DNA from: a virus
DNA: 29,110 nucleotides
Virus record (IMG/VR): IMGVR_UViG_3300034374_009298
Location: 1 to 29,110 of that record
Reading direction: 5' to 3' (one strand)
Below, in pieces: positions 21,932-29,060 of this stretch. The position numbers and the translations under genes are program-made. Positions within the stretch are counted from its first letter, which is position 1. Each line of letters starts with the position of its first letter. A model generated the notes under the pieces. It ran no database searches. It worked only from the letters and a program-made list of their open reading frames with translations, and was not told the DNA's origin.

Positions 21932-22659
21932 CAGTACCACCAGCGCTTACGACTGGTCAGCATGACGACCGGATGCCCGCCCCGGCGCGCGTCGGTGTCG
22001 TCGATGACCCCGTCCTGGTCGCTGTCGTAGGTGAAGGACACCCGGCCCCACTCCTCGCGATACTGCTCGGCGTAGTAGTCGGCGAGCTCGCGGTAGCGCC
22101 CGTCACCGACCGACTGCGCATCGGCCCGAAAGATGAGCTCGAGCGTCTTCGCCCTGTGCGCATCGAGCAGCGCCCACACGTCGAACACGAGCTCGGGGCG
22201 GTTGCCGAGCTTGATGAGGTCCCTTCTGACGACAGCGTCGGCGGCCTGAATGGTGCCGTCGAGGTCGAGGGTGCCGGCGGTCTCGCGGTCGGCGAGCTCG
22301 GGGTGCAGCTCGGTCACATCGCCCTGCGTCAGTACATGCCGATACGGGCGACGCACTAGGAATGCGGGGCGAGAGAAGACGTGGCTCATGCCGTCGATGA
22401 CGAGCGACCAGACCTCGAGCCAGTCACCCGCGAGCGACTCGGTCGAGGTCGCCGAGGCGGCGAGCGAGTAGGTCGACGGGTTGCCGGCGGTGACGGTCGC
22501 CTCGTCGATGACCTTGCGCGAGCCCGCGTAGAGGCTCACGGTGCCGCTCGTCGCCGTCTTCGTCGCGCCGGTCGCGTCATCGTAGACGGTCAACGACAGC
22601 GTCTGCGTGACGCCCCGTTGAAGCTCGTCCGGATACGGTACCGACGCAATCAGGGTCAT
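21931..22659 (-). CDS. Head-tail adaptor-like protein with N-terminal beta domain and Ca-type loop
   Basis: This 242-residue protein has two parts. Residues 1-105 form a beta sandwich (QTLSLTVYDDATGATKTATS, TVSLYAGSRKVIDEATV, GDWLEVWSLVIDG). Residues 108-242 are helical, like head-tail adaptors (gp6-like): QGDVTELHPELADRE, AADAVVRRDLIKLGNR and YRELADYYAEQYREEWG. At 212-223 DSDQDGVIDDTD matches the 12-residue EF-hand/dockerin calcium loop, with acidic residues at 1, 3, 5, 9 and 12 and Gly at 6. The C-terminus is basic and aromatic (SRKRWWY). The gene begins directly after the upstream stop codon, with a weak ribosome site. The adaptor call rests on order and helix pattern. Confidence 0.72.
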   Translation of the reverse strand: MTLIASVPYPDELQRGVTQTLSLTVYDDATGATKTATSGTVSLYAGSRKVIDEATVTAGNPSTYSLAASATSTESLAGDWLEVWSLVIDGMSHVFSRPAFLVRRPYRHVLTQGDVTELHPELADRETAGTLDLDGTIQAADAVVRRDLIKLGNRPELVFDVWALLDAHRAKTLELIFRADAQSVGDGRYRELADYYAEQYREEWGRVSFTYDSDQDGVIDDTDARRGGHPVVMLTSRKRWWY

Positions 22660-23091
22660 CTATCGCACGTCCATGTAGATGAGGTGGACGTCCACCTCTC
22701 CGGAGTCGAGGTCCGTGGTGCCGGCCCCGTCGCCGAGGTTGGCCCCGGTCGCCGTGAATTTGGCGACAACCGCCATCGAACCCCACACCTCGGTCGATCC
22801 GGCCGCAACGTTTTGCACTCGGCCCGTTGCGCCGAAGAGGTCGTAGCTGACGAAGAGGGCGTTGGGGTCGGCCGTGTCACCGACCTCGATGCCAAGCGCC
22901 GAGATGGAGCCCGCATCCGTCGCGGCGGTGACGTTGTCGATGTAGCAGGCGAGACCGATCGCGCCGGCCGGCAGAGTGACGAGCGAGATGGACTCGGTGA
23001 GCCCCGCAGCGTCGAGCTCGGTGTAGTCAATGCGATAGACCTCGTGGATGAGGCTCTCGCCCATGGCCCGCTTGATGAGCTGTGTCGCCAT
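22660..23091 (-). CDS. Probable head decoration or minor capsid protein (143 aa)
   Basis: This 143-residue protein is strand-rich: LIHEVYRIDYTELDAAGL, SISLVTLPAGAIGLACYIDN, ISALGIEVGDT, NALFVSYDLFGATGRV, SMAVVAKFTATGANL and VDVHLIYMDV. The spacing suggests a beta sandwich. I recall similar proteins from phage structural modules, but not a family with an established role. The site between the major capsid and adaptor genes would suit a capsid decoration protein (inference). ATG 23091 shares one base with the upstream TAA. Composition is slightly lower in GC than neighbours. Confidence 0.68.
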   Translation of the reverse strand: MATQLIKRAMGESLIHEVYRIDYTELDAAGLTESISLVTLPAGAIGLACYIDNVTAATDAGSISALGIEVGDTADPNALFVSYDLFGATGRVQNVAAGSTEVWGSMAVVAKFTATGANLGDGAGTTDLDSGEVDVHLIYMDVR

Positions 23092-23255
23092 TATCGGCTC
23101 CCTTTCTTGTCGTTTCGTTGTGCGACCTCGCGGGCTTTCGCCATCGCCTGGTCATGGGTCATCTTGCGGCCGCCCCGCTCGGACTGCTCCGAGAGGCGAC
23201 CGGCGAGCCGCTCCATCGCGCGCCGTCCCTCGGTCTCGGTGGGTCGGCGGCTCAT
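23091..23255 (-). CDS. 54-aa basic protein of unknown function
   Basis: Reading the minus strand between two larger genes gives ATG 23255 to TAA 23091, a frame of 54 codons. It overlaps the upstream stop as ATGA and the next start as TAATG. That chain is the same as elsewhere in this operon and would be broken without the gene. The product is helical and basic: MSRRPTETEGRRAMERLAGR, then SEQSERGGRKMTHDQAMAKA and a Lys/Arg-rich end, NDKKGSR. No family is recognised. A small capsid-associated or nucleic-acid-binding protein is possible. Confidence 0.7.
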   Translation of the reverse strand: MSRRPTETEGRRAMERLAGRLSEQSERGGRKMTHDQAMAKAREVAQRNDKKGSR

Positions 23256-23980
23256 GCCCTCGACCTCTTCGACCTGGTCGTCTTTGCCGCGCTCGCGGTC
23301 GGGAACTTGCCCGCGCGCATGCCGGCGAGCTTCGCGATGAGCTGCTCAATACGGGTCTGCACGTGCGGCAGGTGTGCGCGGCTCTCGAGGCGCCCGATCT
23401 CGCGCGAGACGAGGTCGGTTGCGCCCTCGAGCACCTCGGGCGGCGGGGCGGTGACGATGCCCTCGCGCACGAGCTCGCGGCGCCACTGCAGCCACCCGAC
23501 ATCGTCGAAGCGGGGCGCCATGCGCCCGATGCCGACGGCGACGTAGCTCGTCCAGGCGTCGACGTAGCGGATGCCTCGGCGCGTCTTGAGCCGGCGAATG
23601 TAGGACGTGCCCCCGGGCCCCTGGTCGGGCTCGATGATGGTCCAGCCCGCGCCCCGGTACTCCCCAAGCGCCCGAGCGAGACCGCCGGCCCGAGCCGAGA
23701 CCCCGTTCACACCGGGCGTGTGGTGAAACTTCTTGAGCCTCGGCACCCACTCCCATCGCACCTCGGGGTCGATGAGGAGGTCGCGCTGCGCCTCGGCGAG
23801 CTCGATGCCCTGCTGCTGACTGTGCAGCGTGGCGAGCTCGAGGAGGTCGATGCACTCCCACGAGCCCGGTGAGCTGATGAAGTGGAACGGCTCGCGGTGT
23901 CCCTCGTCGCTTCCCAGGTCGGGTAGCGTCTCGGTGCGGGTCGTCCTGCTGTCGAATGTCTCGCCTGTGTAGACGGGCAT
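23252..23980 (-). CDS. Unknown protein of head module (242 aa)
   Basis: ATG 23980 has a strong AGGAGG site, consistent with high expression after the capsid gene. The 242-residue protein has an N-terminal stretch with LPDLGSDEGHREPFHFISSP, a charged helix LELATLHSQQQGIELAEAQR, and a middle with IIEPDQGPGGTSYIRRLKTR. It continues with WTSYVAVGIGRMAPRF and two C-terminal helices, ending in a Lys/Arg-rich tail AAKTTRSKRSRA. I do not recognise a family. Position between major capsid and decoration-like protein suggests a virion or assembly component. The basic tail could contact DNA or the capsid interior (inference). Confidence 0.75.
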   Translation of the reverse strand: MPVYTGETFDSRTTRTETLPDLGSDEGHREPFHFISSPGSWECIDLLELATLHSQQQGIELAEAQRDLLIDPEVRWEWVPRLKKFHHTPGVNGVSARAGGLARALGEYRGAGWTIIEPDQGPGGTSYIRRLKTRRGIRYVDAWTSYVAVGIGRMAPRFDDVGWLQWRRELVREGIVTAPPPEVLEGATDLVSREIGRLESRAHLPHVQTRIEQLIAKLAGMRAGKFPTASAAKTTRSKRSRA

Positions 23981-24010
23981 GGTGGGGGCCTCCTGTGTCG
24001 TGTAGATGCT

Positions 24011-24063
24011 GCCCGCTCGGCCCGGGCCCGCCCAGGAGACGCGACGGTCTCGGGCGAGCGGGC
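24011..24063 (-). terminator. Large hairpin downstream of the major capsid gene
   Basis: GCCCGCTCG (24011-24019) is the exact inverted repeat of CGAGCGGGC (24055-24063). Inside it GAGAC (24036-24040) pairs with GTCTC (24047-24051) around a six-base loop. It fills most of the 98-base gap after the capsid stop codon. Without a T-run it is unlikely to be a full intrinsic terminator. A partial terminator or an mRNA-stabilising structure that raises capsid protein output is more likely (inference). Confidence 0.5.
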
Positions 24064-24078
24064 GAGCAAGCCGAGCAG

Positions 24079-24987
24079 CTAGGCGTCGGTGACGATACCG
24101 ACGATGCGAGCCTGCTCGATGATGCCGATGCCGAGGTAGCTCGATCCCACGATTTCCGTGGTTGAGGCCGAACTGTCACGCTGGAATTCTACAATGAATT
24201 CGTCGGCGCGGATGACCTGCGAGCCGATGACCTCCTCGACGACTCCGATGCGGTAGCCGACAGCACCGGCGCCCATCATCGCCCCGTGGCGGTTGCCGCC
24301 GGCGCTGTTCACCTTCGAGGACTTGAAGATCGACACCCCGAGCAGCTCACCGGCCAGCCCCTGGCCCTTGGCCTCGAGCATCGCCTGAGTCGCGGGCATG
24401 TACTGGATAGCACCGCCCTCGGCGCGCAGAGACTCGGTCAGGTCGGCGATCTGGCGAGGATGAAGCAGCGCGGTCAGCGGGGTCGGGACCGAGGACAGCT
24501 CGAGCTGGTAGATAGCATCGAAGAAGTCGCTCACGCTCATGTCGACGCCCGAGGAGCCGACGTCAGTGGCGGCGTCGTCGATGGCGTCAGCGAGGAGCTG
24601 CATCCAGCCCTGCTCGTACTCGCCGACCATGGAGGCGGCGAGCCGGCGGGGGTTGATGGCCCCATTTCCGGTGAGGACTGCGAGGTCGCTGATGTCGCGA
24701 CGGATGACCATCCGAGCAACCGCCACGCTCGCCGAGGCATCGGTCAGCGCGGTCGAGCTCTCATCGCTCGCCTCGGAAGAAGCAGCCGCGAACGCATCGT
24801 AGCCGTCGAGGCCGGCGAACCGCTCCGACAGGGTGTCGGTCAGGGCGCCGTTGACGCTGCCGAGGAAGGTCACGACACCGGAGGTCCGGAGCGAGGCCTG
24901 GTCGGCGAGGAGGACGCGCAGGTTAGCGGCGAGAGAAGAGGCGAGCCGAAGGTCGGTCTCGAGGTTGCTCTGGAGGATCGCAGTCAT
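24079..24987 (-). CDS. Major capsid protein (HK97-fold, by context)
   Basis: The 302-residue product sits after the scaffold-like gene and before the head completion genes. Features include an N-terminal helix (ILQSNLETDLRLASSLAANL), the block VARMVIRRDISDLAVLTG, and a long helix MVGEYEQGWMQLLADAIDDA. A P-domain-like stretch follows, PTPLTALLHPRQIADLTES, and the end is strand-rich, QVIRADEFIVEFQRDSSAST then GIGIIEQARIVGIVTD. This pattern fits HK97-fold capsid proteins of phages with a separate scaffold. ATG 24987 is chosen over the upstream start at 25059 because the first 24 codons are not protein-like. A 92-base leader precedes it, one of the larger gaps in the late genes and a candidate place for a promoter. 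Confidence 0.85.
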   Translation of the reverse strand: MTAILQSNLETDLRLASSLAANLRVLLADQASLRTSGVVTFLGSVNGALTDTLSERFAGLDGYDAFAAASSEASDESSTALTDASASVAVARMVIRRDISDLAVLTGNGAINPRRLAASMVGEYEQGWMQLLADAIDDAATDVGSSGVDMSVSDFFDAIYQLELSSVPTPLTALLHPRQIADLTESLRAEGGAIQYMPATQAMLEAKGQGLAGELLGVSIFKSSKVNSAGGNRHGAMMGAGAVGYRIGVVEEVIGSQVIRADEFIVEFQRDSSASTTEIVGSSYLGIGIIEQARIVGIVTDA

Positions 24988-25079
24988 GGGATAGACCTCA
25001 ATGCGAAGGGGGTGAATCGTCACTCGCCTACGCTGGGTTACGCCCACGACTCGCGGCACTGTCTATGTCATAGCAGGAA

Positions 25080-25652
25080 TCAACTGAAAGCACCAGCGGC
25101 GATAGCCTCTCTCAATGCCTCCAGCGGCATCGAGGCGACGTCCTGCGGCGAGTAGCGGGCCGGAGGGGCGGCCTGCGAGGGCACCGCCCCAGCGTTACTT
25201 GGGGGTGCCGCAGGAGGCGCAGCGGCGACGGCCTGCTCGGGGGCCGGTGTCACCTCGACAGCCTCGGCCGGTGCCGACGTGTCGAAGAGGCGAGCGACGT
25301 GCCGGTCTTCCTTCGCCCCGCTCGAGAGCCAGGTCGCGAAGTCGGGCGCCCCGTCGCCGAGCTTCGAGTAGCGCCAGCGCACGAGCTCCTGGTCATCGGC
25401 GTCGACGATGCCGGCCCGCATCAGGTCGGCCGAGGTCGAGGCCTCTGACCTGAAGGCATCGAACTCGGCGCGCGTCGCTTCCAGTGCCGACTCGGCCTCG
25501 GCGGCCCGCTTGGCGAGCTTGTCGAGCCCGTCGGCCTTCTCGCTGACCTCGGCGAGCTGCGCCTCGAGCTCGCGGATCTTTGCGTTTTTGGTGTTGATGC
25601 GGTCGCGCGGTACGACGTCGGCGACCTCTTCGCTGCAGTGCGGGCACTTCAT
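25080..25652 (-). CDS. Scaffold-like coiled-coil protein
   Basis: This 190-residue protein has the layout of phage scaffolds. It begins MKCPHCSEEVADVVPRDRIN, with a single CxxC pair and no second pair. A coiled coil follows (about 20-72: NAKIRELEAQLAEVSEKADG, AAEAESALEATRAEFDAF), then a compact LVRWRYSKLGDGAPDFATW region. A Pro/Ala-rich linker (about 125-165) leads to a final short helix MPLEALREAIAAGAF. Scaffolds line the prohead and leave before DNA packaging. Location between portal and major capsid is exactly where one is expected. ATG 25652 has an ACAGGAG ribosome site. No protease motif is visible. Confidence 0.82.
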   Translation of the reverse strand: MKCPHCSEEVADVVPRDRINTKNAKIRELEAQLAEVSEKADGLDKLAKRAAEAESALEATRAEFDAFRSEASTSADLMRAGIVDADDQELVRWRYSKLGDGAPDFATWLSSGAKEDRHVARLFDTSAPAEAVEVTPAPEQAVAAAPPAAPPSNAGAVPSQAAPPARYSPQDVASMPLEALREAIAAGAFS

Positions 25653-25665
25653 GGGGTTCTCCTGT

Positions 25666-27069
25666 CTAGATGGTGCCGAACTCGACGCGGTCGCGCCGAA
25701 TCTGGCCGAGCCGAGCTCGGGCCTGGTCCTCGGTGATGCCCTCGAGCTCGGCGAGGAGCTGCACCTTCGACGCTAGCTCGATCTCAAATAGCATCTTGAA
25801 TTCGTTGATGCGGGTGCGCCGCTCGTCGACTGACAAGGGAAGCCCCTGGTAGCGCACCGAGTAGCCACTCTCCGGCAGGGGCGCGTCTCCGCTGTACGTG
25901 TTGTGTAGCGCTGCGATGACCTCGAGCAGCTCGACATCGGCCCGAGCGAACTGCGGCTCATACTTGACCTGTGCGCGGCGCTTGCCCTCGTTCACGATGT
26001 GAATCGCGTAGCCCGAGCGCGCGTCGCCGTGGCTTCGCTGAATGTCAGCCGGCGTCATGTCGAAGTCCATCGCCAGCGTCGCCGAGTAGTGGCTGATGGC
26101 CTGCCCGACTGCCACCGGATCGCCACCCGGGGCGAACTGCCCCAAGGTGACCGGGGCGTCGGGGTTGCTCGCCTCCATCAGCAGCAGCGAGGCAGGGTCG
26201 GTAGCTATGAAGGTCGCATGCTCGTCGCTGCGCGCATCGGCGGCGAGCCCGGCCGGGCGCGCGTTGACCCCGTAGCGCTGCGGATGCGAGCAGTCGAACA
26301 CGATGTGCGACCAGAACGTCCAGAGCACCGACACTTTAAGCGACCCTTCGACGAGCTCTTTGCCCTGGTAGGAATCGAAGAGGGCGCCGCTGTCGAGGGC
26401 GTGCGTCATCACGTAGGGCAGCACCGGCGAGCCGTCGTCGCGCCGGTACGGGTAGGCCTCGCCACTGTAGTCGGACCCGAGGAACATCGAGGTGAGGTCG
26501 CGCTTTCCGTCGCCGCTCTCGATGCGATAGACCCCGACACCGCCCTCGACCGACAGCACATCGCGCGTCAGGATCTTCTGCCCATCGAGCTCGCGGTGCC
26601 GATACTCGATGACGGTGTGAGGGACCGAGGGGGTGTTCGGGGAGCTCGAGGCCTCGACGGTGTCGACGGGCACCAGGCGGACGAGCAGCGCCCCGTCTTC
26701 CCAGGACACCCGACGCAGCGCCTCGCGCTGCCCGATGACGAGCCGCTGTAGCTGCGGCCCCTGCGTCCAGACACCGGCGCCCCGGCAGAGCTCGCGCATC
26801 CGCTCGGCGGCGACCGGGTCATCGTGCTCGATGATGGGCTCGCGGTCGTAGAGGATCGACAACTGCGAGACGACGCTGCGGAACACATTCTTCGTCAGGT
26901 CGGGTCGGCCCCATGCGGCCATCTGCTCGGGGGCGACGTACTGCGACATCGTCTCGACCAGGTCGGCCTCCCACACGCCATCGAGGAGGCGGCGACGGCG
27001 CGCGCTCTCCTGCATGCGAGAGCGCTCGTGCATGTCAATCGTGAGCGGTAGTCCGTAGTGGGAGGGCAT
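25666..27069 (-). CDS. Portal protein
   Basis: This 467-residue protein probably forms the dodecameric DNA gate at one capsid vertex and receives the terminase. It starts MPSHYGLPLTIDMHERSRMQ. Clues are the N-terminal KNVFRSVVSQLSILYDREPI, strands REALRRVSWEDGALLVRLVP, the clip-like IEYRHRELDGQKIL, and a stem helix with VEGSLKVSVLWTFWSHIVFD. A further block is HYSATLAMDFDMTPADIQRS, and the C-terminus ends in ERRTRINEFKMLFEIELASK. ATG 27069 has a GAGG site five bases upstream. The open frame to 27408 is antisense to nothing useful and overlaps the terminase, so it is rejected. The call depends on order after terminase and on general portal pattern. Confidence 0.82.
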   Translation of the reverse strand: MPSHYGLPLTIDMHERSRMQESARRRRLLDGVWEADLVETMSQYVAPEQMAAWGRPDLTKNVFRSVVSQLSILYDREPIIEHDDPVAAERMRELCRGAGVWTQGPQLQRLVIGQREALRRVSWEDGALLVRLVPVDTVEASSSPNTPSVPHTVIEYRHRELDGQKILTRDVLSVEGGVGVYRIESGDGKRDLTSMFLGSDYSGEAYPYRRDDGSPVLPYVMTHALDSGALFDSYQGKELVEGSLKVSVLWTFWSHIVFDCSHPQRYGVNARPAGLAADARSDEHATFIATDPASLLLMEASNPDAPVTLGQFAPGGDPVAVGQAISHYSATLAMDFDMTPADIQRSHGDARSGYAIHIVNEGKRRAQVKYEPQFARADVELLEVIAALHNTYSGDAPLPESGYSVRYQGLPLSVDERRTRINEFKMLFEIELASKVQLLAELEGITEDQARARLGQIRRDRVEFGTI

Positions 27070-27082
27070 CGTCACCTCGAGG

Positions 27083-28435
27083 TCAGAATCGGAGTCCAGC
27101 GTAGAAGGGGCGGTCGCCGAGGATGCCCAGCACGCCATACCGTAACGCGTCAGCAGCGTGGGACAGGTCGCCATCCTCGCCCGTCTTGCCGCCCTTCCAG
27201 TGCCGCAGCGTGCGCAGGGTCGACTCACAACGCGGGTGCACGAAGAGCTCGCGCCGCTTGAAGGCCCCGTTGACCACGCGATGGCCCCACGACCTGTCTT
27301 TCGTCGCGGCCACGAACCGGAACGGCGCGGTCCGGCGCTTGAGCTGGCGAGCGACCTCGGCGGTGAGCATGTCGTTGACGCGCCAGTTTCCTCGGCGGTT
27401 GGTATCACCTACGGCGACCTTGACGTCAGCGGGGCGGATAGCGTGACGGCGCAGCATGTCCACGATGCCCGCCGCGTGTTGCACCTCGCTGTCGCCGTCC
27501 TCGCTCACGTGCTCGTCGAGCACCCACACGTGACGCCCGGCCTGCGGTGCCCACGACAGCCCGCGCGACTCGCCACCGCCCCACACGATGAGGAGCGCGA
27601 CGGTGTTCGAGCCGACTTCGCCATGGTCGATGGCGAGCGCCACCTCGACCGACGTGCCGGCCCCGATGGCCGCCGGGTCGACGTTCGACTCGCCGAAGCC
27701 CGCGAAGAAGCGGTCGAGGGTGACGCCATCCCATGCGCCCTCGATGCGCTGCTCGTACTCCCACGGCGAGGCCTCCATCGTCTCGAGCCAGCTCGTGACC
27801 TGCTCGTCGGTGTACCAGGGGCAGTTCGCCGAGCTGAACTCGGCGACGTACTGTCGCCACGGCGAGCCCTGCGCCTCGACGAGCTCGCGCAACCAGTCGA
27901 CCGGGCGCCCGACCGGCGTCATCGTCAACCAGCAGCGCCCTCGGCGGCTCATCAGGCGGGCTAGGGTCTCCATCAGGATGTGGCTCGGGGGCGGCTCGTC
28001 GAGCAGCGCCCAATCGAGCTCGTCGCCAGCGTGCGCCGTCGGATGGTCCTCGTAGCTGCGGAGCTGGATGAGCGACCCGTTGCGCAGCCTGATGGTGGGC
28101 TGGTTCCACCCTCTGCCCGGGGTGTAGTAGCTCGAGCGGTGCAGATGGGGCCCGAGGAACTCGGACAGGTAGCGACCGACGACGTCCTGCACCTGTCGGC
28201 GAGTCGGCCCGACGAACCGCCCCCGGCTCTCGGGGTGCTCGACGGCGAACCGAGCCGCCTTGTAGGTGCCGTGGCGCGTCTTCCCGACCCGGTTGGCCGC
28301 CCTGACCAGCACGAGCCTGTCGTGGTCGTTGGCGACGAAGTCAGCGAGGGCGGGGCTCGGTCGGAAGGTCAGCATGGGATGGACCGATGCGACCTCGGCG
28401 AGCTTCGACGCGGCGACGGCGGCGGACAGTTTCAC
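27083..28435 (-). CDS. terL: Terminase large subunit
   Basis: This 450-residue protein packages DNA into proheads. The ATPase has Walker A RAANRVGKT (45-53), Walker B DWALLDEPPP (141-150) and coupling motif LTMTP (170-174). The nuclease domain has acidic sites in ALAIDHGEVGSN (D270), AVGDTNRRGN (D344) and DGDLSHAADALRYGV (D423 and D429), which should bind the metals for cutting concatemers. GTG 28435 overlaps the small terminase stop as GTGA; the long upstream frame to 29053 is shadow sequence of the small terminase and is not used. The deviant P-loop with N-R-V-G-K-T is common in phage terminases. Confidence 0.95.
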   Translation of the reverse strand: MKLSAAVAASKLAEVASVHPMLTFRPSPALADFVANDHDRLVLVRAANRVGKTRHGTYKAARFAVEHPESRGRFVGPTRRQVQDVVGRYLSEFLGPHLHRSSYYTPGRGWNQPTIRLRNGSLIQLRSYEDHPTAHAGDELDWALLDEPPPSHILMETLARLMSRRGRCWLTMTPVGRPVDWLRELVEAQGSPWRQYVAEFSSANCPWYTDEQVTSWLETMEASPWEYEQRIEGAWDGVTLDRFFAGFGESNVDPAAIGAGTSVEVALAIDHGEVGSNTVALLIVWGGGESRGLSWAPQAGRHVWVLDEHVSEDGDSEVQHAAGIVDMLRRHAIRPADVKVAVGDTNRRGNWRVNDMLTAEVARQLKRRTAPFRFVAATKDRSWGHRVVNGAFKRRELFVHPRCESTLRTLRHWKGGKTGEDGDLSHAADALRYGVLGILGDRPFYAGLRF

Positions 28436-28857
28436 CCGCTCGCCTCGTTCAGCCGTCGCGAGGCCTCCTCGACGATGCGGGGCCCGAGCTGCACGACCAG
28501 GTCGACGACATCGCCCTCGTCCATGTCGGCGATGTCCTTCGTCCGGTCGGCCGGTCGGAGCTGGGAGAGCTCGAGCAGCTTCTCGCAGATGCGGACCCGA
28601 GCGTTCGCGGGTGTGGCCGGGTCGGTCGCCATCTTGGCGAGCTGGTGAAGGGCCACGGCCCCGAGGGCGCGCATGCGATGGCTCGCGTACTCTTCGACCC
28701 GGCGCGTCACCTCCTCGAGCTCGGCAGCGAAGTCGGGACGGGTGCGCCACTTGCCGACCGTGGCGCGCGTGGTGCCGAGGGTCGCGGCGACGTCGGCGTG
28801 CGTCGCCCCGTTCGCGAGCAGCGCGATGGCGGTGCGCTGCTCCTCGGTGAGCGGCAT
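28432..28857 (-). CDS. terS: Terminase small subunit
   Basis: This 141-residue protein recognises the packaging site on phage DNA. An N-terminal helix-turn-helix (about 5-45) is visible as EEQRTAIALLANGATHADVA, then ATLGTTRATVGKWRTRPDF. Helical oligomerisation segments follow (LEEVTRRVEEYASHRMRALG, VRICEKLLELSQLRP), and the end is acidic then basic (MDEGDVVDLVVQLGPRIVEEA). The start at ATG 28857 shares one base with the upstream stop (TGATG); codons up to 28875 are in frame but overlap the upstream gene. It directly precedes the large subunit, which confirms the call. Confidence 0.9.
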   Translation of the reverse strand: MPLTEEQRTAIALLANGATHADVAATLGTTRATVGKWRTRPDFAAELEEVTRRVEEYASHRMRALGAVALHQLAKMATDPATPANARVRICEKLLELSQLRPADRTKDIADMDEGDVVDLVVQLGPRIVEEASRRLNEASG

Positions 28858-29060
28858 CAGAAGCCGGCGTCCCATGCGACCCCCGTGTCGCCGGTCGGCT
28901 GGTCGGAGGCGGGGCGCTCGAAGCCCTCGACTGCGGCGCGGAGGATGGCGGCAGCCACGCCCGAGACGCTGCTGCCTGTGCGCTTGGCCTCGGCCTCGAG
29001 CCCTGCTCGGGTGTGCGGGGTGATGCGGGTCGTGACGACGGCGCTGCGCTCAACGGGCAT
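28857..29060 (-). CDS. Ribbon-helix-helix (Arc/CopG-like) DNA-binding protein
   Basis: This 67-residue protein has a beta ribbon (SAVVTTRITPHT) followed by two helices (AGLEAEAKRTGSSVSGVAAA, then ILRAAVEGF), the RHH fold. RHH dimers insert the ribbon into the major groove of operators. The residues on the ribbon (T, R at alternate positions) are suitable. ATG 29060 has AGGAGG upstream and shares its leader with the 242-aa head gene at 23980. Placement just before terminase suggests control of late genes or a packaging accessory (inference). The C-terminus is flexible and polar (RPASDQPTGDTGV). Confidence 0.78.
   Translation of the reverse strand: MPVERSAVVTTRITPHTRAGLEAEAKRTGSSVSGVAAAILRAAVEGFERPASDQPTGDTGVAWDAGF

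Noticed and set aside
22381-23340. Plus-strand frame (319 codons) across adaptor, decoration and small genes
   Set aside because: It spans several minus-strand genes with good ribosome sites and overlaps and shows no protein-like pattern.
24988-25079. Promoter in the 92-base leader of the major capsid gene
   Set aside because: The gap is suggestive, but I found no -35/-10 pair with acceptable spacing on the minus strand.
28436-29053. Extension of the large terminase to an upstream start
   Set aside because: The extension runs out of frame across the small terminase and RHH genes and is low-complexity; GTG 28435 overlaps the small-terminase stop in the usual way.
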